A stretch of DNA of 64,000 bases from Phormidium tenue FACHB-1050 (lineage in GTDB: Bacteria; Cyanobacteriota; Cyanobacteriia; Pseudanabaenales; Pseudanabaenaceae): positions 162,496 to 226,495 of the forward strand of contig NZ_JACJQY010000004.1 in assembly GCF_014696925.1 (NCBI RefSeq), given 5' to 3'. A program made the translations under genes and the position numbers. Under the pieces are notes generated by a model, which did no database searches, was not told the DNA's origin, and saw only the letters and a list, made by a program, of their open reading frames with translations. Below are positions 9,691 through 20,865 of this stretch, piece after piece; position 1 is the first letter of the stretch; each line of letters begins with the position of its first letter.

Positions 9691-9743
9691 GGAACAAAAA
9701 GATGAGTGGCGGCGCGAAGCGCCGCCACTCATCTTTTTGTTCC
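9691..9743. repeat. 25-bp-arm palindrome with GCGAAGC apex
   Basis: Arms 9691-9715 and 9719-9743 are perfectly complementary around GAA. The apex spells GCGAAGC, the known extraordinarily stable DNA mini-hairpin heptamer. The palindrome lies between the divergent UPF0367 and rodA genes, where no terminator is needed. Confidence 0.9.
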
Positions 9744-9813
9744 TAGCTATCTCTTGATGTAAATCTTGGAATTAAGATACATAATAAGAATTGATGCGAA
9801 ATTAGCTGCGTTT

Positions 9814-11070
9814 ATGATCGTAAAAGGTTTAGAACTACCCAACTGGGAAAATATTAAACGGGAGTGGCGTGATGCCGATCCTTTATTACTGATTTTCCCG
9901 ATCCTATTGATGATTTTAGGTGGCATTGCCATTTATAGTTCAGACTTTCGCTCTCAGCGCACCGAATGGTGGCAGCATTGGGTCACAGGCTCGGTTGGGC
10001 TGGTTGCCATGTTTGCGATCGCCCGTTTTCACTACGATCAGTTATTGCGGTTGCACTGGATCACCTATGCAATCACCAATATCTCTTTGGTTTTGGTGAT
10101 GATTGTTGGCACAACGGCACTTGGTGCAGAACGTTGGATTACGATCGGTGGGTTTAATATCCAGCCTTCAGAATTTGCCAAGGTCGGAATAATTATTTCC
10201 TTAGCTGCGGTGATGCACGATCGCCCGATTCAAAGTCCCATCGATGCTTTTAAAGTGGCTTGGGTGACCGTACCGCCTTGGATATTGATTTTTTTACAAC
10301 CGAACCTTGGTACATCTCTGGTGTTCGCCGCGATTACAATTGGGATGCTCTATTGGGCGGGTGCAAGTTTAGGGTGGTTGGTACTTATATTTTCGCCAAT
10401 TGTGTCCGCAGTCCTATTTTCACTTTATTTACCCGCTTGGATTGTTTGGGTAATCCTGATGGGTGTAGCAGCTTGGGTATCATTACCTTGGTTTCGGATT
10501 GTCAGCACAGTGATTGCAGTAGTAGTCAACTTGGTGTCTGGCCAAGCAGGAACTTTATTGTGGAATATTCTCCATGATTATCAAAAAAAGCGCCTGCTGC
10601 TATTTATCGACCCTAATCAAGATCCTCTCGGTGCTGGCTATCACGTCATCCAGTCCAAAATTGCGATCGGTGCTGGGCAACTCCTTGGTCAAGGATGGCT
10701 CAAAGGTACACAAACACAGTTAAATTTTATTCCTGAACAACATACTGACTTCATTTTTTCGGCGATCGGAGAGGAGTTTGGCTTTGCTGGTTGTCTTTGT
10801 GTTTTGTTGTTGTTCTTGGGAGTTTGTTGGCGCTTGTTGGTGGTTGCGGTAAATGCACGGGATAACTTTGGTTCGCTCTTGGCGATCGGTGTATTTTCTT
10901 TCATCCTATTTCAAACCTTTGTCAACATTGGGATGAATATTAATGTTGCGCCAGTGACAGGAATTCCTTTGCCTTGGCTCAGTTATGGACGCTCGGCACT
11001 AATTGCTAATTTTATGGCGATCGGTTTGGTGGAGTCTGTGGCAGCCCATCGCCGCACAATCAAATTCTAA
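9814..11070 (+). CDS. rodA: RodA, SEDS-family peptidoglycan glycosyltransferase
   Basis: This integral membrane protein (about ten helices) polymerises lipid II during lateral wall growth, working with a class B penicillin-binding protein. Visible SEDS motifs are GAERWITIGGFNIQPSEFAK, QPNLGTSLVF, DPNQDPLGAGYHVIQSKIAI, GQG, FIPEQHTDFIFSAIGEEFGF and the late GIPLPWLSYGRSALI. I chose the ATG at 9814 (MIVKGLELPNW). A TTG 16 codons upstream would also be in frame but adds a weak, non-conserved leader. The stop overlaps the following hairpin. Confidence 0.93.
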   Translation: MIVKGLELPNWENIKREWRDADPLLLIFPILLMILGGIAIYSSDFRSQRTEWWQHWVTGSVGLVAMFAIARFHYDQLLRLHWITYAITNISLVLVMIVGTTALGAERWITIGGFNIQPSEFAKVGIIISLAAVMHDRPIQSPIDAFKVAWVTVPPWILIFLQPNLGTSLVFAAITIGMLYWAGASLGWLVLIFSPIVSAVLFSLYLPAWIVWVILMGVAAWVSLPWFRIVSTVIAVVVNLVSGQAGTLLWNILHDYQKKRLLLFIDPNQDPLGAGYHVIQSKIAIGAGQLLGQGWLKGTQTQLNFIPEQHTDFIFSAIGEEFGFAGCLCVLLLFLGVCWRLLVVAVNARDNFGSLLAIGVFSFILFQTFVNIGMNINVAPVTGIPLPWLSYGRSALIANFMAIGLVESVAAHRRTIKF

Positions 11071-11101
11071 AAGAAGAAGGCGCAAAGCGCCTTCTTCTTT
11101 T
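11069..11101. terminator. Terminator hairpin after rodA
   Basis: Fifteen-base perfect arms (AAAGAAGAAGGCGC-type) surround AAA and are followed by a T-run. The hairpin begins inside the rodA stop codon, a placement repeated for several genes in this window. Confidence 0.85.
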
Positions 11102-11146
11102 TTTAGCTTTTACGCTTTAACTTTATCTAGACTCAGTTTTAAAATC

Positions 11147-12115
11147 ATGCCGACACAAATACAAGATTATCGATCGCCTAAAGTCACCGTTATCGGTGCG
11201 GGTAATGTCGGCGGTATGCTTGCACAGCGTATTGCCAAACAAAATTTGGCAGATGTGGTGCTATGCGATGTTGTCCAAGGAAAACCGCAGGGAATTGCCC
11301 TTGATCTTGCCCAAGCGCATACCATCTCCAATCACGATCGCCAAATTATCGGCACTAACGACTATAACGACACCAAAGACTCAGATGTCATTGTGATTAC
11401 CGCAGGCTTGCCACGCAAAGAAGGGATGAGTCGTAATGATCTGCTGAAAATTAATGCATCAATTATCAAGGAGGTGGTGCAGAAGGCGATCGCGCTATCT
11501 CCCCATGCAATTTTGTTGATTGTTACTAATCCTCTTGATGTGATGACCTATCTCGCATGGCAAGTAAGTGGGTTACCACCTCAGAGAGTAATTGGGATGG
11601 CGGGAGTGCTAGATGCGGCGAGATTTCAAACTTTTATTGCGATGGAATTAGGGATTTCCACGGCAGATATTTACACCACGGTTTTGGGTGGACATGGTGA
11701 TTTGATGTTGCCTTTACCACGACTATCGACGGTAAATGGGATACCGATTACCGAGCTACTGTCAGAGGAGGCGATCGCTAGACTCGTAGAGCGAACTCGT
11801 AATGGCGGAGCCGAAATCGTCAAGTTACTCCAAAATGGGAGTGCCTATTTTGCGCCATCGGCAGCCGCCTATGTAATGGTAGAAGCAATTATTAGCGATC
11901 GACATCGAATTTATCCTGCGGCGGCTCATCTTAGTGGTGAGTATGGATTAACAGATATATTCATGGGTGTACCAGTGCAAATAGGACGACAAGGTGTCGA
12001 AAAAGTGATTGAGCTGAAACTTACAGACGCTGAACTTGCTGCTCTCCACGCATCAGCCTCATCGATCAAAGAAAATATCGGGATTCTACAATTTAAACCA
12101 GAATCCAATTTTTAA
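11147..12115 (+). CDS. mdh: Malate dehydrogenase (LDH-like type)
   Basis: This NAD-dependent malate dehydrogenase of the lactate-dehydrogenase-like group has 322 residues from the ATG at 11147 (MPTQIQDYRSPKVTVIGAG). The open frame extends upstream into rodA, but those residues are not conserved. The Rossmann motif is GAGNVG (17-22). The substrate-loop arginine in GLPRKEGMSR marks malate rather than lactate specificity. VTNPLDVMTY, the catalytic histidine in VLGGHGDLMLPL and GVPVQIGRQGVEKVIEL complete the family pattern. It converts malate to oxaloacetate in the central carbon pathway. Confidence 0.93.
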   Translation: MPTQIQDYRSPKVTVIGAGNVGGMLAQRIAKQNLADVVLCDVVQGKPQGIALDLAQAHTISNHDRQIIGTNDYNDTKDSDVIVITAGLPRKEGMSRNDLLKINASIIKEVVQKAIALSPHAILLIVTNPLDVMTYLAWQVSGLPPQRVIGMAGVLDAARFQTFIAMELGISTADIYTTVLGGHGDLMLPLPRLSTVNGIPITELLSEEAIARLVERTRNGGAEIVKLLQNGSAYFAPSAAAYVMVEAIISDRHRIYPAAAHLSGEYGLTDIFMGVPVQIGRQGVEKVIELKLTDAELAALHASASSIKENIGILQFKPESNF

Positions 12116-12165
12116 TTGCGCGGCAAAGTCGCGCTAAGTAGCTAGGCATAATTAATCACAAAGCA

Positions 12166-12210
12166 AAACCCTTAAAGTAGCGCCCCAGTGGGGAGCAACT
12201 TTAAGGGTTT
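12166..12210. terminator. Hairpin downstream of mdh
   Basis: This imperfect palindrome (AAACCCTTAAAGT...ACTTTAAGGGTTT with a GCCCC/GGGG core) begins about 50 bases after the mdh stop and plausibly ends its transcript. Confidence 0.6.
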
Positions 12211-12353
12211 GATAATTTATTGTAATGAAATTAACTGTTAAGTTTTGGGAATAGTGGATAGGTCAAATAAACAACCAAGAACCTTTCATGAAATAGCGAT
12301 CGCTGTATCATGTAGAGAAATGATACGTAAAACTTATTTTCATATCGATCACC

Positions 12354-14285
12354 ATGACCAATGCTGAAGCAATTCTTGCAGGCAGATATCAAATTGTAAA
12401 ACCGCTTGGTGGTGGTGGTTTTGGGCAAACATTTTTAGCACGGGATTTACAACTGCCCAATCAGCCTGCTTGTGTCGTTAAGCAGCTCAAGCTGCAATTG
12501 CTTAAACCTCAAGAACTAGCGATCGCCAAACGCCTATTTGATAGCGAAGCAAAGACTTTGCACGACTTGGGAGTTCACGATCAGATTCCAAGGCTGTTCG
12601 CTCACTTTGAGCAAAATGGTGAATTTTATCTAGTGCAGGAGTATGTCGAAGGTCAAACCTTGGAGTCGGAGATTGGTGCTGGAAAACAATGGCAACAGGC
12701 TCAATTGATTTCCAGTTTGTACGATATTTTGCAAGTTCTCGCTTTTGTCCATAGCTGCCAAGTGATTCATCGTGATATTAAACCTGCTAACTTGATTCGT
12801 CGTCGTAGCGATCGCAAAATCGTCCTGATTGACTTTGGGGCAGTCAAAGCCCTGAATCCAGACTCTTTAGAACGCTTTATGCAAGATGAAAACCAGACTC
12901 GTAGTGTTGTGGTTGGCTCATTGGTGTACATGCCAAATGAACAATTAGCAGGGCAGCCAAAATTTTGTAGTGATGTCTATGCTTTAGGAATAATGTGCCT
13001 ACAGGCTTTCACGGGGCTTTCCTTTAGAGAATTACCAAAGGATAAACAAACCAATGAATACAGTTGTGCCTTGGCTGTTGCTCAGGTCAACCTTAAAATT
13101 AATTCAGGACTAGCCGCAATTATTGACAAAATGGTGCGATATGACTATCGCCAAAGATATCATGATGCGACAGAGGCTCTGCTAGCACTGGAGAACCTTC
13201 TCCGCAATGCCAAGGCTGCAACAACTATTTCTAGACCGCCGCAACAACAGCAACAGCAACAATTTCAATTAGAAGAGCCTGAAGGGCAAATAGAACTAGG
13301 TTCTCATTTTTACATTCAGCGACCTCCCATTGAAAAAGACTGTCTCGCAACTATGCTGCGGGCTGGCTCCCTAATTCGGATTAAAGCTCCCCGCCAAATG
13401 GGAAAGTCATCTTTGCTATCACGTACTCTAGCCTTTGCCAAGCATAAGGGCTATCAAGTTGCCCACTTATATTTTCAACAAGCAGATAGCGCTATATTTG
13501 ATGATCTGGATTTATTTCTGCAATGGTTTTGCGCCAGTATTGCTTCGGAACTAGATCTAGACGACAATTTAGAACCTTACTGGCAAGGCGTTTTGGGTAG
13601 CAAAAACAAATGTACCAAATATTTTCAGCGTTATTTGTTGACCGCTACGGAATATCCTTTAGTCCTAGGACTAGATGAAGTAGATCTAATCTTTCAATAT
13701 CCCAAAATTGCCTCTGATTTTTTTGGTTTGCTAAGAGCTTGGCATGAGAAAGCCAAGAATGAAGATGTCTGGAAAAAGTTGAGATTAGTGATTGTTCATT
13801 CTAAAGAAGTTTATATCCCTTTAAATATTAACCAGTCACCTTTTAATGTCGGATTACCGATTGAATTGCCAGAATTGAATTTGTCACAAATTGCGGACTT
13901 GGTACAGCGACATCAACTAGATTGGCAACCTGCTCAGGTAAAACAACTGATGCTACTTACTGGTGGGCATCCATATTTAGTCAGGCAAGCACTCTACCAA
14001 ATTGCTAGAGGTCGGATAAATTGGGATACTTTATTACAATTGGCTCCTACTGAAGAAGGCATTTATGGTGATCATCTCCGTCGTCAACTAGGAAACTTAA
14101 AGGAAGACCCTGAGTTGTTGGAAGCTTATAAAGAACTAGTGCAAAGCGATCGCCCTTTACAGTTAGATAGTCAAATATCCTTTAAATTGAGGAGTATCGG
14201 TTTAGTTAAGTTTGTCGGCAATCAGGTAGTTCCCATGTGTAATTTATATTATCGATATTTTCAACAAACTATGAGCAAAAACTAA
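12354..14285 (+). CDS. Ser/Thr protein kinase fused to AAA_35-like NTPase domain
   Basis: This 643-residue protein begins with a complete eukaryotic-type kinase: glycine loop LGGGGFGQTF, ATP lysine in VVKQLK (Lys43), catalytic HRDIKPAN (139-146) and DFG (160-162). It should therefore be active. A glutamine run (297-303, CAA/CAG codons) links it to an AAA_35-type P-loop domain with [10 protein letters not shown] (345-354), a Walker B-like LGLDEVDLIF and a C-terminal helical part. The same P-loop type, with a matching RQMGKSSL, occurs in the next gene. The pair is probably co-transcribed in part, although a hairpin lies between them. Substrates are unknown. Confidence 0.9.
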   Translation: MTNAEAILAGRYQIVKPLGGGGFGQTFLARDLQLPNQPACVVKQLKLQLLKPQELAIAKRLFDSEAKTLHDLGVHDQIPRLFAHFEQNGEFYLVQEYVEGQTLESEIGAGKQWQQAQLISSLYDILQVLAFVHSCQVIHRDIKPANLIRRRSDRKIVLIDFGAVKALNPDSLERFMQDENQTRSVVVGSLVYMPNEQLAGQPKFCSDVYALGIMCLQAFTGLSFRELPKDKQTNEYSCALAVAQVNLKINSGLAAIIDKMVRYDYRQRYHDATEALLALENLLRNAKAATTISRPPQQQQQQQFQLEEPEGQIELGSHFYIQRPPIEKDCLATMLRAGSLIRIKAPRQMGKSSLLSRTLAFAKHKGYQVAHLYFQQADSAIFDDLDLFLQWFCASIASELDLDDNLEPYWQGVLGSKNKCTKYFQRYLLTATEYPLVLGLDEVDLIFQYPKIASDFFGLLRAWHEKAKNEDVWKKLRLVIVHSKEVYIPLNINQSPFNVGLPIELPELNLSQIADLVQRHQLDWQPAQVKQLMLLTGGHPYLVRQALYQIARGRINWDTLLQLAPTEEGIYGDHLRRQLGNLKEDPELLEAYKELVQSDRPLQLDSQISFKLRSIGLVKFVGNQVVPMCNLYYRYFQQTMSKN

Positions 14286-14323
14286 AAGAAGAAAAAGGGT
14301 TTGCCCCTTTTTCTTCTTTTAGT
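14281..14323. terminator. Hairpin between the kinase and WD40 genes
   Basis: Nineteen-base perfect arms surround a 5-base loop, overlap the kinase stop codon and end in T-rich sequence. It would end or attenuate transcription just 16 bases before the next start codon, whose own ribosome site (GAAGGTGA) follows directly. Confidence 0.8.
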
Positions 14324-14338
14324 TTTTATAGAAGGTGA

Positions 14339-17300
14339 ATGATGCTTGCAGAAAGAACTACAAATTATCTATATCAGGTTGGTGGCAGTCTCTCTGTTGA
14401 TGCGCCCACTTATGTGGCGCGGCAAGCTGACACCGATCTCTATGAAAGCTTAAAATCTGGAGAATTTTGTTACGTTCTAAATTCACGGCAGATGGGGAAA
14501 TCGAGCCTCCGAGTCCGCACAATGAAACGCCTCCAAGAAGAAAACTTCACCTGTGCGGCGATCGATATTACGGCGATCGGCACATCTGATATTTCGCCAG
14601 AGCAGTGGTATGCGGGGCTAATTGACAGCATTATCAGCAGTTTGGATTTGTATGATTCTTTTGATTTGGAGGATTGGTGGGAACGGAACCGCTTACTATC
14701 GCCAGTGCAGCGTTTTGGGAAGTTTCTTGATGAAGGATTGCTCAAAAAAATATCTTCACCCGTAATTCTATTTGTTGATGAAATTGATAGTATTCTCAGT
14801 TTAAATTTTGCTGTTGATGATTTCTTTGCCCTGATTCGTGAATTATTTAATCGTCGCGCCGATCGCATTGCCTATAATCGTCTGACCTTTGCACTATTTG
14901 GAGTAGCTACACCTGCGGATCTGATTCGTGATAAACAACGCACTCCTTTTAACATTGGTCGAGCGATCGAACTCAGAGGCTTTCAGTTAAAAGAAGCAAA
15001 ACCCCTAATGCGAGGATTATTAGCAAAATCGCAAAATCCCGTAGCCGTTCTCAAAGCGATTCTTGCCTATACGGGTGGGCAACCATTTCTCACCCAAAAA
15101 CTTTGTCAAATTATTCTGACCTCATCGGAGTCGATTCCTCTCAATCATGAACTTGTCTGGGTGAATAATTTAGTGCGATCGCGCCTAGTCGAAAACTGGG
15201 AAATACAGGATCAGCCTGAACATTTCAAAACAATTCGCGATCGCATTCTTTGGAGCAGTGAAAATCGCCAGGGTAAACTGCTCGGACTATATCAACAAAT
15301 TTTGAAGTCTGAGCCATCTTTACACAAGCTTGAATATGGAATTATTGCCGATGATAGTCCTGAACAAACGGAGTTAAGAATTACAGGACTAGTGGTTAAA
15401 CGAGAGGGAAAGCTGAGGGTCTACAATCCCGTTTATGCAGCAATTTTCAATCAAAATTGGGTAAACCAAGCCCTAGCAAATTTACGACCCTATGGTGAAG
15501 CATTCAAAGCTTGGATGGATTCGGACTATCAAGATGAGTCAAGATTGTTACGTGGGCAAGCTTTGCAAGATGCTTTGGCATGGTCAGCAGATAAAAATTT
15601 AAGCAATCATGACTACCAATTCTTTTCGGCGAGTCAAGAACTAGAAAAGCGCGAAGTGGAAATAGCTCTCTTTGCCCAAGCCGAGGCAAATCAAATTCTA
15701 TCAGCAGCAAAACAAAGACTAGAAAAAACTCTGGCGGCGGAACAAGAAGCCAAGATTAGACTGGTGGAGATGCAGCAACAACTGCACGCTAGCTTAATGC
15801 AAGCTGAAGTTGTTCTCAAAAGTGCTTCTGCTAAGGCAACATTTATCCTCAATCAGCAATTTGAAGCGCTCTTAGAATCCATAGCAGCAGGGCAGCAGTT
15901 ACTGGACTTAGAAAACTCCACAGGTGAAAGAGCAAGCCTCCGAATGCATGGGATTACCGCTTTACACCAAACCGTTTACAACGTGCGCGAATATAATCAC
16001 CTTACGGGGCATCTAAATACCGTCACTTGCATTGCGATCGCGCCAAATGATTATCTCATAGCCTCAGGAAGTAGCGATCGCACCATTAAAATTTGGGATA
16101 GTAAAGGGAACCTCAAACAAACCCTAAGTGGACATACAAACTGGATTACTAGCCTAAGTTTTAGCCGCACTGGACAATATTTAGCTTCAGCGAGTCGTGA
16201 CGGAACGATTAGGCTTTGGAAAATGGATCGATTTACAAAGTTATATATTGAGCAACCCATCCAAATCCTGAAGGATCATCAATCGCCAGTCTTAGCAGTG
16301 AGATTTAGTCCTACTGATGCCATATTTGCATCCTGTGGCGAAGATGCCAAAGTTAGATTATGGCGCGATGATGGTACTGCATTTAACACCTTTACTGGCG
16401 GACATAGCAAATGGATAACTTGTCTCTGCTTTAGTCCTGATGGAGAGCGGATAGTTACAGGTAGTGCGGATCAATTGCTAATTATTTGGAACGTCAATGG
16501 AACTATTATAAGAACTATTAAAGCCCATGATAGATTTATTGAAGATGTGGATATTTCTCCATCTGGGCGGATTATAGCCTCTGTAAGCCGTGGGCATGAC
16601 ACCAAACTTTGGAATATGGAAGGTAATCTGATCGCCGATCTTGATGGACACAGTGATAAAGTGTTGGGAGTGAGATTTCACCCTAATGGCAAATCTTTAG
16701 CTTCAGTTAGTAGAGATCGCACAGTTAAAATTTGGGATATTAAAGGTAATTTATTGAAAACTTTGTATGGACACAAAGGCAGTGTTCATAGTATCAACTT
16801 TAATACTAACGGCAGTACCATTATCACGGGGAGCCAAGATACAACGATCAAATTTTGGCGGACTAATGGTAATTCTCTACCTTGTTTAGTTGGTCATACT
16901 GATGAGGTGAATTGCATTACTTTTAGTGCTGATAATCGGTTTATTGCCTCAGCTAGTAATGATTGTACGGTTAAAATTTGGCTAGCTAATTCTCAATTGA
17001 TTACATCTCTTGAAGGACATAAAGAAAGTGTGAATAGTGTTTGTTTTAGCCCAGACAATCGATTTTTATTATCTGTTAGTAGCGATCGCGCCATTAAAAT
17101 TTGGAATTCTAAAGGAATCTTACTTAAAAGTATATATAACGAACATGAAGCCTCGATCTACAGTGTTGCTTATCGTAGTGATGGAGAGCTATTTGCTTCG
17201 GCTAGTGCTGATTGCACAGTCAAGTTATGGAGTAAAGAAGGTGAATGGATACATACATTAATCGGTCATGCCAATGCTGTTTATCAAGTGTGTTTTAGTC

Positions 17301-17797
17301 CTGATGGCAATATGCTAGCGACAGCAAGCCAAGATAAAACGGTTAAAATATGGCATTGGGATGGAACGTTGTTAAATACTTTTAGTGGACATACGGGTGA
17401 AGTTTATAGTGTTTGCTTTAGTCCAGATAGTCAGACTGTGGCGAGTAGTAGTAAAGATGGCAGCATTAAATTATGGAACCTTGATGGTAAATTATTAAAA
17501 AGCCTCAATGAACATACAGCCGAAGTTAGAAGTGTTTGCTTTAGTCCCGATGGTAATGCTTTGGTATCGGGTAGTAGCGATCGCACAGTTAAGATATGGA
17601 GTATTGATGGAAAGGAACTGTTAACTCTTCAAGGACATCAATCGCCTTTGCGAAGTGTTTGCTTTAGTCCTAATGGCAAAACGATCGCCTCAGCTAGTGT
17701 CAATAGTAAGGTCATTTTATGGGATCTCAGTTTGACGCATCTGATGGAATTAGGCAACAACTGGATTCAAGACTATTTGGAAACCCATGAGCCTTGA
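14339..17797 (+). CDS. AAA_35-like NTPase with coiled coil and 14 WD40 repeats
   Basis: This 1152-residue STAND-like signalling protein has a P-loop domain with Walker [11 protein letters not shown] (48-57) and Walker [10 protein letters not shown] (142-150), which spans roughly residues 1-400. A charged, glutamate/glutamine-rich helical segment (about 430-510) is a likely coiled coil. From about residue 553 to the end I count 14 WD repeats, each starting GH and ending near a W with D at the usual position, enough for two seven-bladed propellers. The repeats are well conserved (CFSPDG..., VKIW...), which suggests recent internal expansion. The ligand and downstream target are unknown. Confidence 0.92.
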   Translation: MMLAERTTNYLYQVGGSLSVDAPTYVARQADTDLYESLKSGEFCYVLNSRQMGKSSLRVRTMKRLQEENFTCAAIDITAIGTSDISPEQWYAGLIDSIISSLDLYDSFDLEDWWERNRLLSPVQRFGKFLDEGLLKKISSPVILFVDEIDSILSLNFAVDDFFALIRELFNRRADRIAYNRLTFALFGVATPADLIRDKQRTPFNIGRAIELRGFQLKEAKPLMRGLLAKSQNPVAVLKAILAYTGGQPFLTQKLCQIILTSSESIPLNHELVWVNNLVRSRLVENWEIQDQPEHFKTIRDRILWSSENRQGKLLGLYQQILKSEPSLHKLEYGIIADDSPEQTELRITGLVVKREGKLRVYNPVYAAIFNQNWVNQALANLRPYGEAFKAWMDSDYQDESRLLRGQALQDALAWSADKNLSNHDYQFFSASQELEKREVEIALFAQAEANQILSAAKQRLEKTLAAEQEAKIRLVEMQQQLHASLMQAEVVLKSASAKATFILNQQFEALLESIAAGQQLLDLENSTGERASLRMHGITALHQTVYNVREYNHLTGHLNTVTCIAIAPNDYLIASGSSDRTIKIWDSKGNLKQTLSGHTNWITSLSFSRTGQYLASASRDGTIRLWKMDRFTKLYIEQPIQILKDHQSPVLAVRFSPTDAIFASCGEDAKVRLWRDDGTAFNTFTGGHSKWITCLCFSPDGERIVTGSADQLLIIWNVNGTIIRTIKAHDRFIEDVDISPSGRIIASVSRGHDTKLWNMEGNLIADLDGHSDKVLGVRFHPNGKSLASVSRDRTVKIWDIKGNLLKTLYGHKGSVHSINFNTNGSTIITGSQDTTIKFWRTNGNSLPCLVGHTDEVNCITFSADNRFIASASNDCTVKIWLANSQLITSLEGHKESVNSVCFSPDNRFLLSVSSDRAIKIWNSKGILLKSIYNEHEASIYSVAYRSDGELFASASADCTVKLWSKEGEWIHTLIGHANAVYQVCFSPDGNMLATASQDKTVKIWHWDGTLLNTFSGHTGEVYSVCFSPDSQTVASSSKDGSIKLWNLDGKLLKSLNEHTAEVRSVCFSPDGNALVSGSSDRTVKIWSIDGKELLTLQGHQSPLRSVCFSPNGKTIASASVNSKVILWDLSLTHLMELGNNWIQDYLETHEP

Positions 17798-17871
17798 CAC
17801 AAAACTATTTCCGCTAAGCATCAATTCTGTTCCAATATGCGCCTTGTGATTATTTGAGAGGCGAGCTTACT

Positions 17872-18342
17872 TTATAAAATCTCCCAAAAATCAACATTTA
17901 AGATGTCATCAATATCGTGACTAAATTGCCACTTATCTGGGAAATCAACATTTTTGAACCCTTGATTTTTCCTTACAGTACGCAAAGCAAGAGCAAAAGC
18001 TTCTTCAAATAATTCATCACTATTTACATAGCTTTTTAGGCTAGGCGACTGACTTAAAATACCGATTATTTCAAATCGAGTGCGATCAATAGTGATTTCC
18101 CATCCTGCATAGTCATACTCGCTTCTAACATAGCAACGCTTGAGTAAATGTTCGAGAAGAGTTGATAGCCTTCTTCTTAACTCGCGCCGATCTCTACCTG
18201 CCAAGCCTTCCAACTCCTCTACCAGATTTTCAATATCGAGGTTTTCTAAATTACCACTCTTTAATTGCACGATCACCGTTTCTAACCACAGATTTAGATC
18301 TTGGTCATAAAGTGATATTTTTTTTGCAATTGTTTGAGTCAT
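17872..18342 (-). CDS. DUF29 family protein
   Basis: This 156-residue member of the DUF29 family is common and multi-copy in cyanobacteria, with unknown function. Family marks are LYDQDLNLWLETVIVQLKSG, LDIENLVEELEGL, RRELRRRLSTLLEHLLK, the RFEIIGILSQSPSLK segment and the C-terminal W-rich end. I chose the ATG at 18342 because GGGAGA lies at ribosome-site distance, in preference to a GTG seven codons upstream. It is a single gene facing the end of the WD40 gene. Confidence 0.85.
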   Translation of the reverse strand: MTQTIAKKISLYDQDLNLWLETVIVQLKSGNLENLDIENLVEELEGLAGRDRRELRRRLSTLLEHLLKRCYVRSEYDYAGWEITIDRTRFEIIGILSQSPSLKSYVNSDELFEEAFALALRTVRKNQGFKNVDFPDKWQFSHDIDDILNVDFWEIL

Positions 18343-18524
18343 TAGAGATTCTCCCGCGATCACTCATCTCAGCTTATTCTAGTCTAGATGTTAACTGTAA
18401 GTGATCGCCTTTTACTGCACTTATCCAAGTAGCGAGTTAGTCCCAATCTCATAAACCAAGCATTTGTCTAACATCATTTAAGGTGAACGCAAGTTCACTT
18501 CAATCAACCAGCGATCGCCTTAGA

Positions 18525-18558
18525 CATAAAAAAAGCGCACTTAGTGCGCTTTTTTATG
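18525..18558. terminator. Terminator hairpin after tkt
   Basis: CATAAAAAAAGCGCAC and a near-perfect complement surround TTA, with A and T runs on both sides, about 30 bases past the transketolase stop. It is a classical intrinsic terminator. Confidence 0.85.
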
Positions 18559-18589
18559 GAAATCTTTCTCAAGGAAATACTTCTACTAT

Positions 18590-20593
18590 TTAACCGAGAA
18601 CTTTGCGAGCAGTTGCTACAACGTTATCAACGGTGAAGCCAAACTTGGCGTAACCAATAGGGCCAGGAGCCGAAACACCGAAGGTATCCATACCGATCGC
18701 TGCACCTTCAGAACCGATGTACTTGTGCCAGCCAAAGGTGCTACCAGCTTCAACACTGACGCGCTTCTTGACAGATGCAGGAAGTACGGATTCTTTGTAC
18801 TCATCAGATTGCTCATTGAAGAGTTCTTGACAAGGCATAGAAACTACGCGCACTGCCTTACCTTCGCCCGCGAGGATAGCGGCTGCCTTAGTTGCCAACT
18901 CAAGTTCCGAACCTGTAGCAATCAAGATCAGGTCAGGATTTGCTGCATCAACAACAGTGTAAGCACCCTTCTTCGCGCCTTCGATGGAAGTACCAGCGAG
19001 ATTCTTCACATTTTGACGAGTGAAGGCTAGGAAGCTAGGACGCTTACGGTTAGCGATCGCTACTTGATAAGCAGCAACGGTTTCGTTAGCATCCGCAGGA
19101 CGGATGGTCAAGGAGTTAGGAATGACACGCAAAGAGGCGATCGTTTCTACTGGTTGGTGAGTAGGACCATCTTCACCAAGCATTACGGAGTCGTGGGTGA
19201 GGATGTACAGTACACCAATTTCTGACAAAGCCGAGAGACGCATTGCGCCACGCATATAGTCAGCGAATACAAGGAAGGTCGCACCGTAAGGAATTGTGCC
19301 GCCGTGGAGGAACATTCCATTCATGATTGCGCCCATCGCGTGTTCGCGCACACCAAAGCGGAAGTTACGACCTTCGTATGATCCATGCTGGAAGTCAGCA
19401 AGCCCCTTAACATAGGTCATGTTGGAGTGAGCCAAGTCAGCGGAACCGCCCAAGAATTCAGGAAGTACAGGAGACAAAGCATTCAAGCAAGCTTCGGAAA
19501 GAAGACGGGTTGAAGTTTCCTTTTGAGCAACAGGCTCAAGGGCTTTTTCCCAACCTTCAGGAAGTTCGCCAGCCATGATGCGTTTGTATTCAGCAGCTTC
19601 GGCAGGATAGGCTTTTTCGTAAGCAGCAAAGCGCTCATTCCATTCAGCCTCAGCCTTAGCACCCTTATCAACAGCTTGACGGAAACGAGCCAGAGCATCA
19701 GCAGGAACATCGAAAGGTTCATGAGTCCAACCGAGATTAGCGCGAGTTGCCGCAACTTCATCGCCACCGAGAGCCGCACCGTGAACGCCAGATGTACCAG
19801 CTTTCTTAGGTGAGCCATAACCGATGGTGGTAGTAACAACGAGCAAGCTAGGCTTGTCGGTGACAGATTTGGCTTCAGCGAGTGCCTTGGCGATCGCATC
19901 TAAGTCTTCGTTACCATCAGCGACCTTGACAACGTGCCAACCGTAAGCTTCATAACGCATAGCCACATCTTCGGTGAAGGCTAAGTCTGTGCTGCCATCG
20001 ATGGAGATGCTGTTGCTGTCATACATCATGATCAGCTTGCCGAGCTTGAGGTGACCACCCAAGGAAGCAGCTTCAGAAGCAATACCTTCCATGTTGCAAC
20101 CATCGCCAAGAATCACATAGGTGTAGTGATCAACGATATTGTGACCAGGTTTGTTAAAACGTGCCGCTAAATGTGCTTCAGCGATCGCTAAACCAACGGC
20201 ATTACCAACACCTTGACCAAGAGGTCCTGTGGTGACTTCTACACCTGCGGTTTCAAAGTTTTCAGGGTGTCCTGGGGTGGGGCTACCCAATTGACGGAAA
20301 TTTTTGATGTCTTCGATGCTAACGCTGTCATAGCCAGTCAGGTGTAGCAATGAGTATTGCAACATACAGCCATGTCCTGCGGAGAGGACAAAGCGATCGC
20401 GATCGACCCACTTAGGATTTTTAGGGTTAAACTTTAAAAACTGATCGAACAGCACAAAAGCCATTGGTGCTGCGCCCATCGGCAGACCGGGGTGACCAGA
20501 TTTTGCCTTTTCGACCGCATCGATCGATAAAAAGCGGATGGAGTTAATGCAGAGTGTCTCAAGAGTTTGAGGTTTCGAGGGTGCAGCGACCAT
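18590..20593 (-). CDS. tkt: Transketolase
   Basis: This thiamine-diphosphate enzyme of the Calvin-Benson cycle and pentose phosphate pathway moves two-carbon units between sugar phosphates. At 667 residues it is full length. Visible features are the N-terminal GHPGLPMG (33-40), [17 protein letters not shown], the TPP motif starting GDGCNMEG (163-170) and closing near Asn194, [31 protein letters not shown] and the C-terminal domain. It appears to stand alone, with a terminator at its end and a roughly 270-base leader region with no other gene upstream. Confidence 0.97.
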   Translation of the reverse strand: MVAAPSKPQTLETLCINSIRFLSIDAVEKAKSGHPGLPMGAAPMAFVLFDQFLKFNPKNPKWVDRDRFVLSAGHGCMLQYSLLHLTGYDSVSIEDIKNFRQLGSPTPGHPENFETAGVEVTTGPLGQGVGNAVGLAIAEAHLAARFNKPGHNIVDHYTYVILGDGCNMEGIASEAASLGGHLKLGKLIMMYDSNSISIDGSTDLAFTEDVAMRYEAYGWHVVKVADGNEDLDAIAKALAEAKSVTDKPSLLVVTTTIGYGSPKKAGTSGVHGAALGGDEVAATRANLGWTHEPFDVPADALARFRQAVDKGAKAEAEWNERFAAYEKAYPAEAAEYKRIMAGELPEGWEKALEPVAQKETSTRLLSEACLNALSPVLPEFLGGSADLAHSNMTYVKGLADFQHGSYEGRNFRFGVREHAMGAIMNGMFLHGGTIPYGATFLVFADYMRGAMRLSALSEIGVLYILTHDSVMLGEDGPTHQPVETIASLRVIPNSLTIRPADANETVAAYQVAIANRKRPSFLAFTRQNVKNLAGTSIEGAKKGAYTVVDAANPDLILIATGSELELATKAAAILAGEGKAVRVVSMPCQELFNEQSDEYKESVLPASVKKRVSVEAGSTFGWHKYIGSEGAAIGMDTFGVSAPGPIGYAKFGFTVDNVVATARKVLG

Positions 20594-20865
20594 AGTTACA
20601 ATTGCTTAAGAAAATTTTGTACTCAATCAGATACATTTTCCCTCAAAACTGTCCCATACAATAATAAATTTTAAGATTTGGTATCATCCGACTCAGTTTT
20701 ACCTATGAACATCAGAACTTGTGTCGAAACTCAAACAATTATTAAGCAACCTTAAAATCAGCAATCCCTGACAATGTAAGTATTAAAATATACAGAGTTA
20801 GGGATCAAGCCCTACATTAATCCTAAAAATTAAGTTCTCTAGATATTCCTTTGAGGGTGATAGTT

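Noticed and set aside
13235..13265. CAA/CAG run considered as a DNA repeat array
   Set aside because: It encodes a short polyglutamine linker between kinase and NTPase domains.
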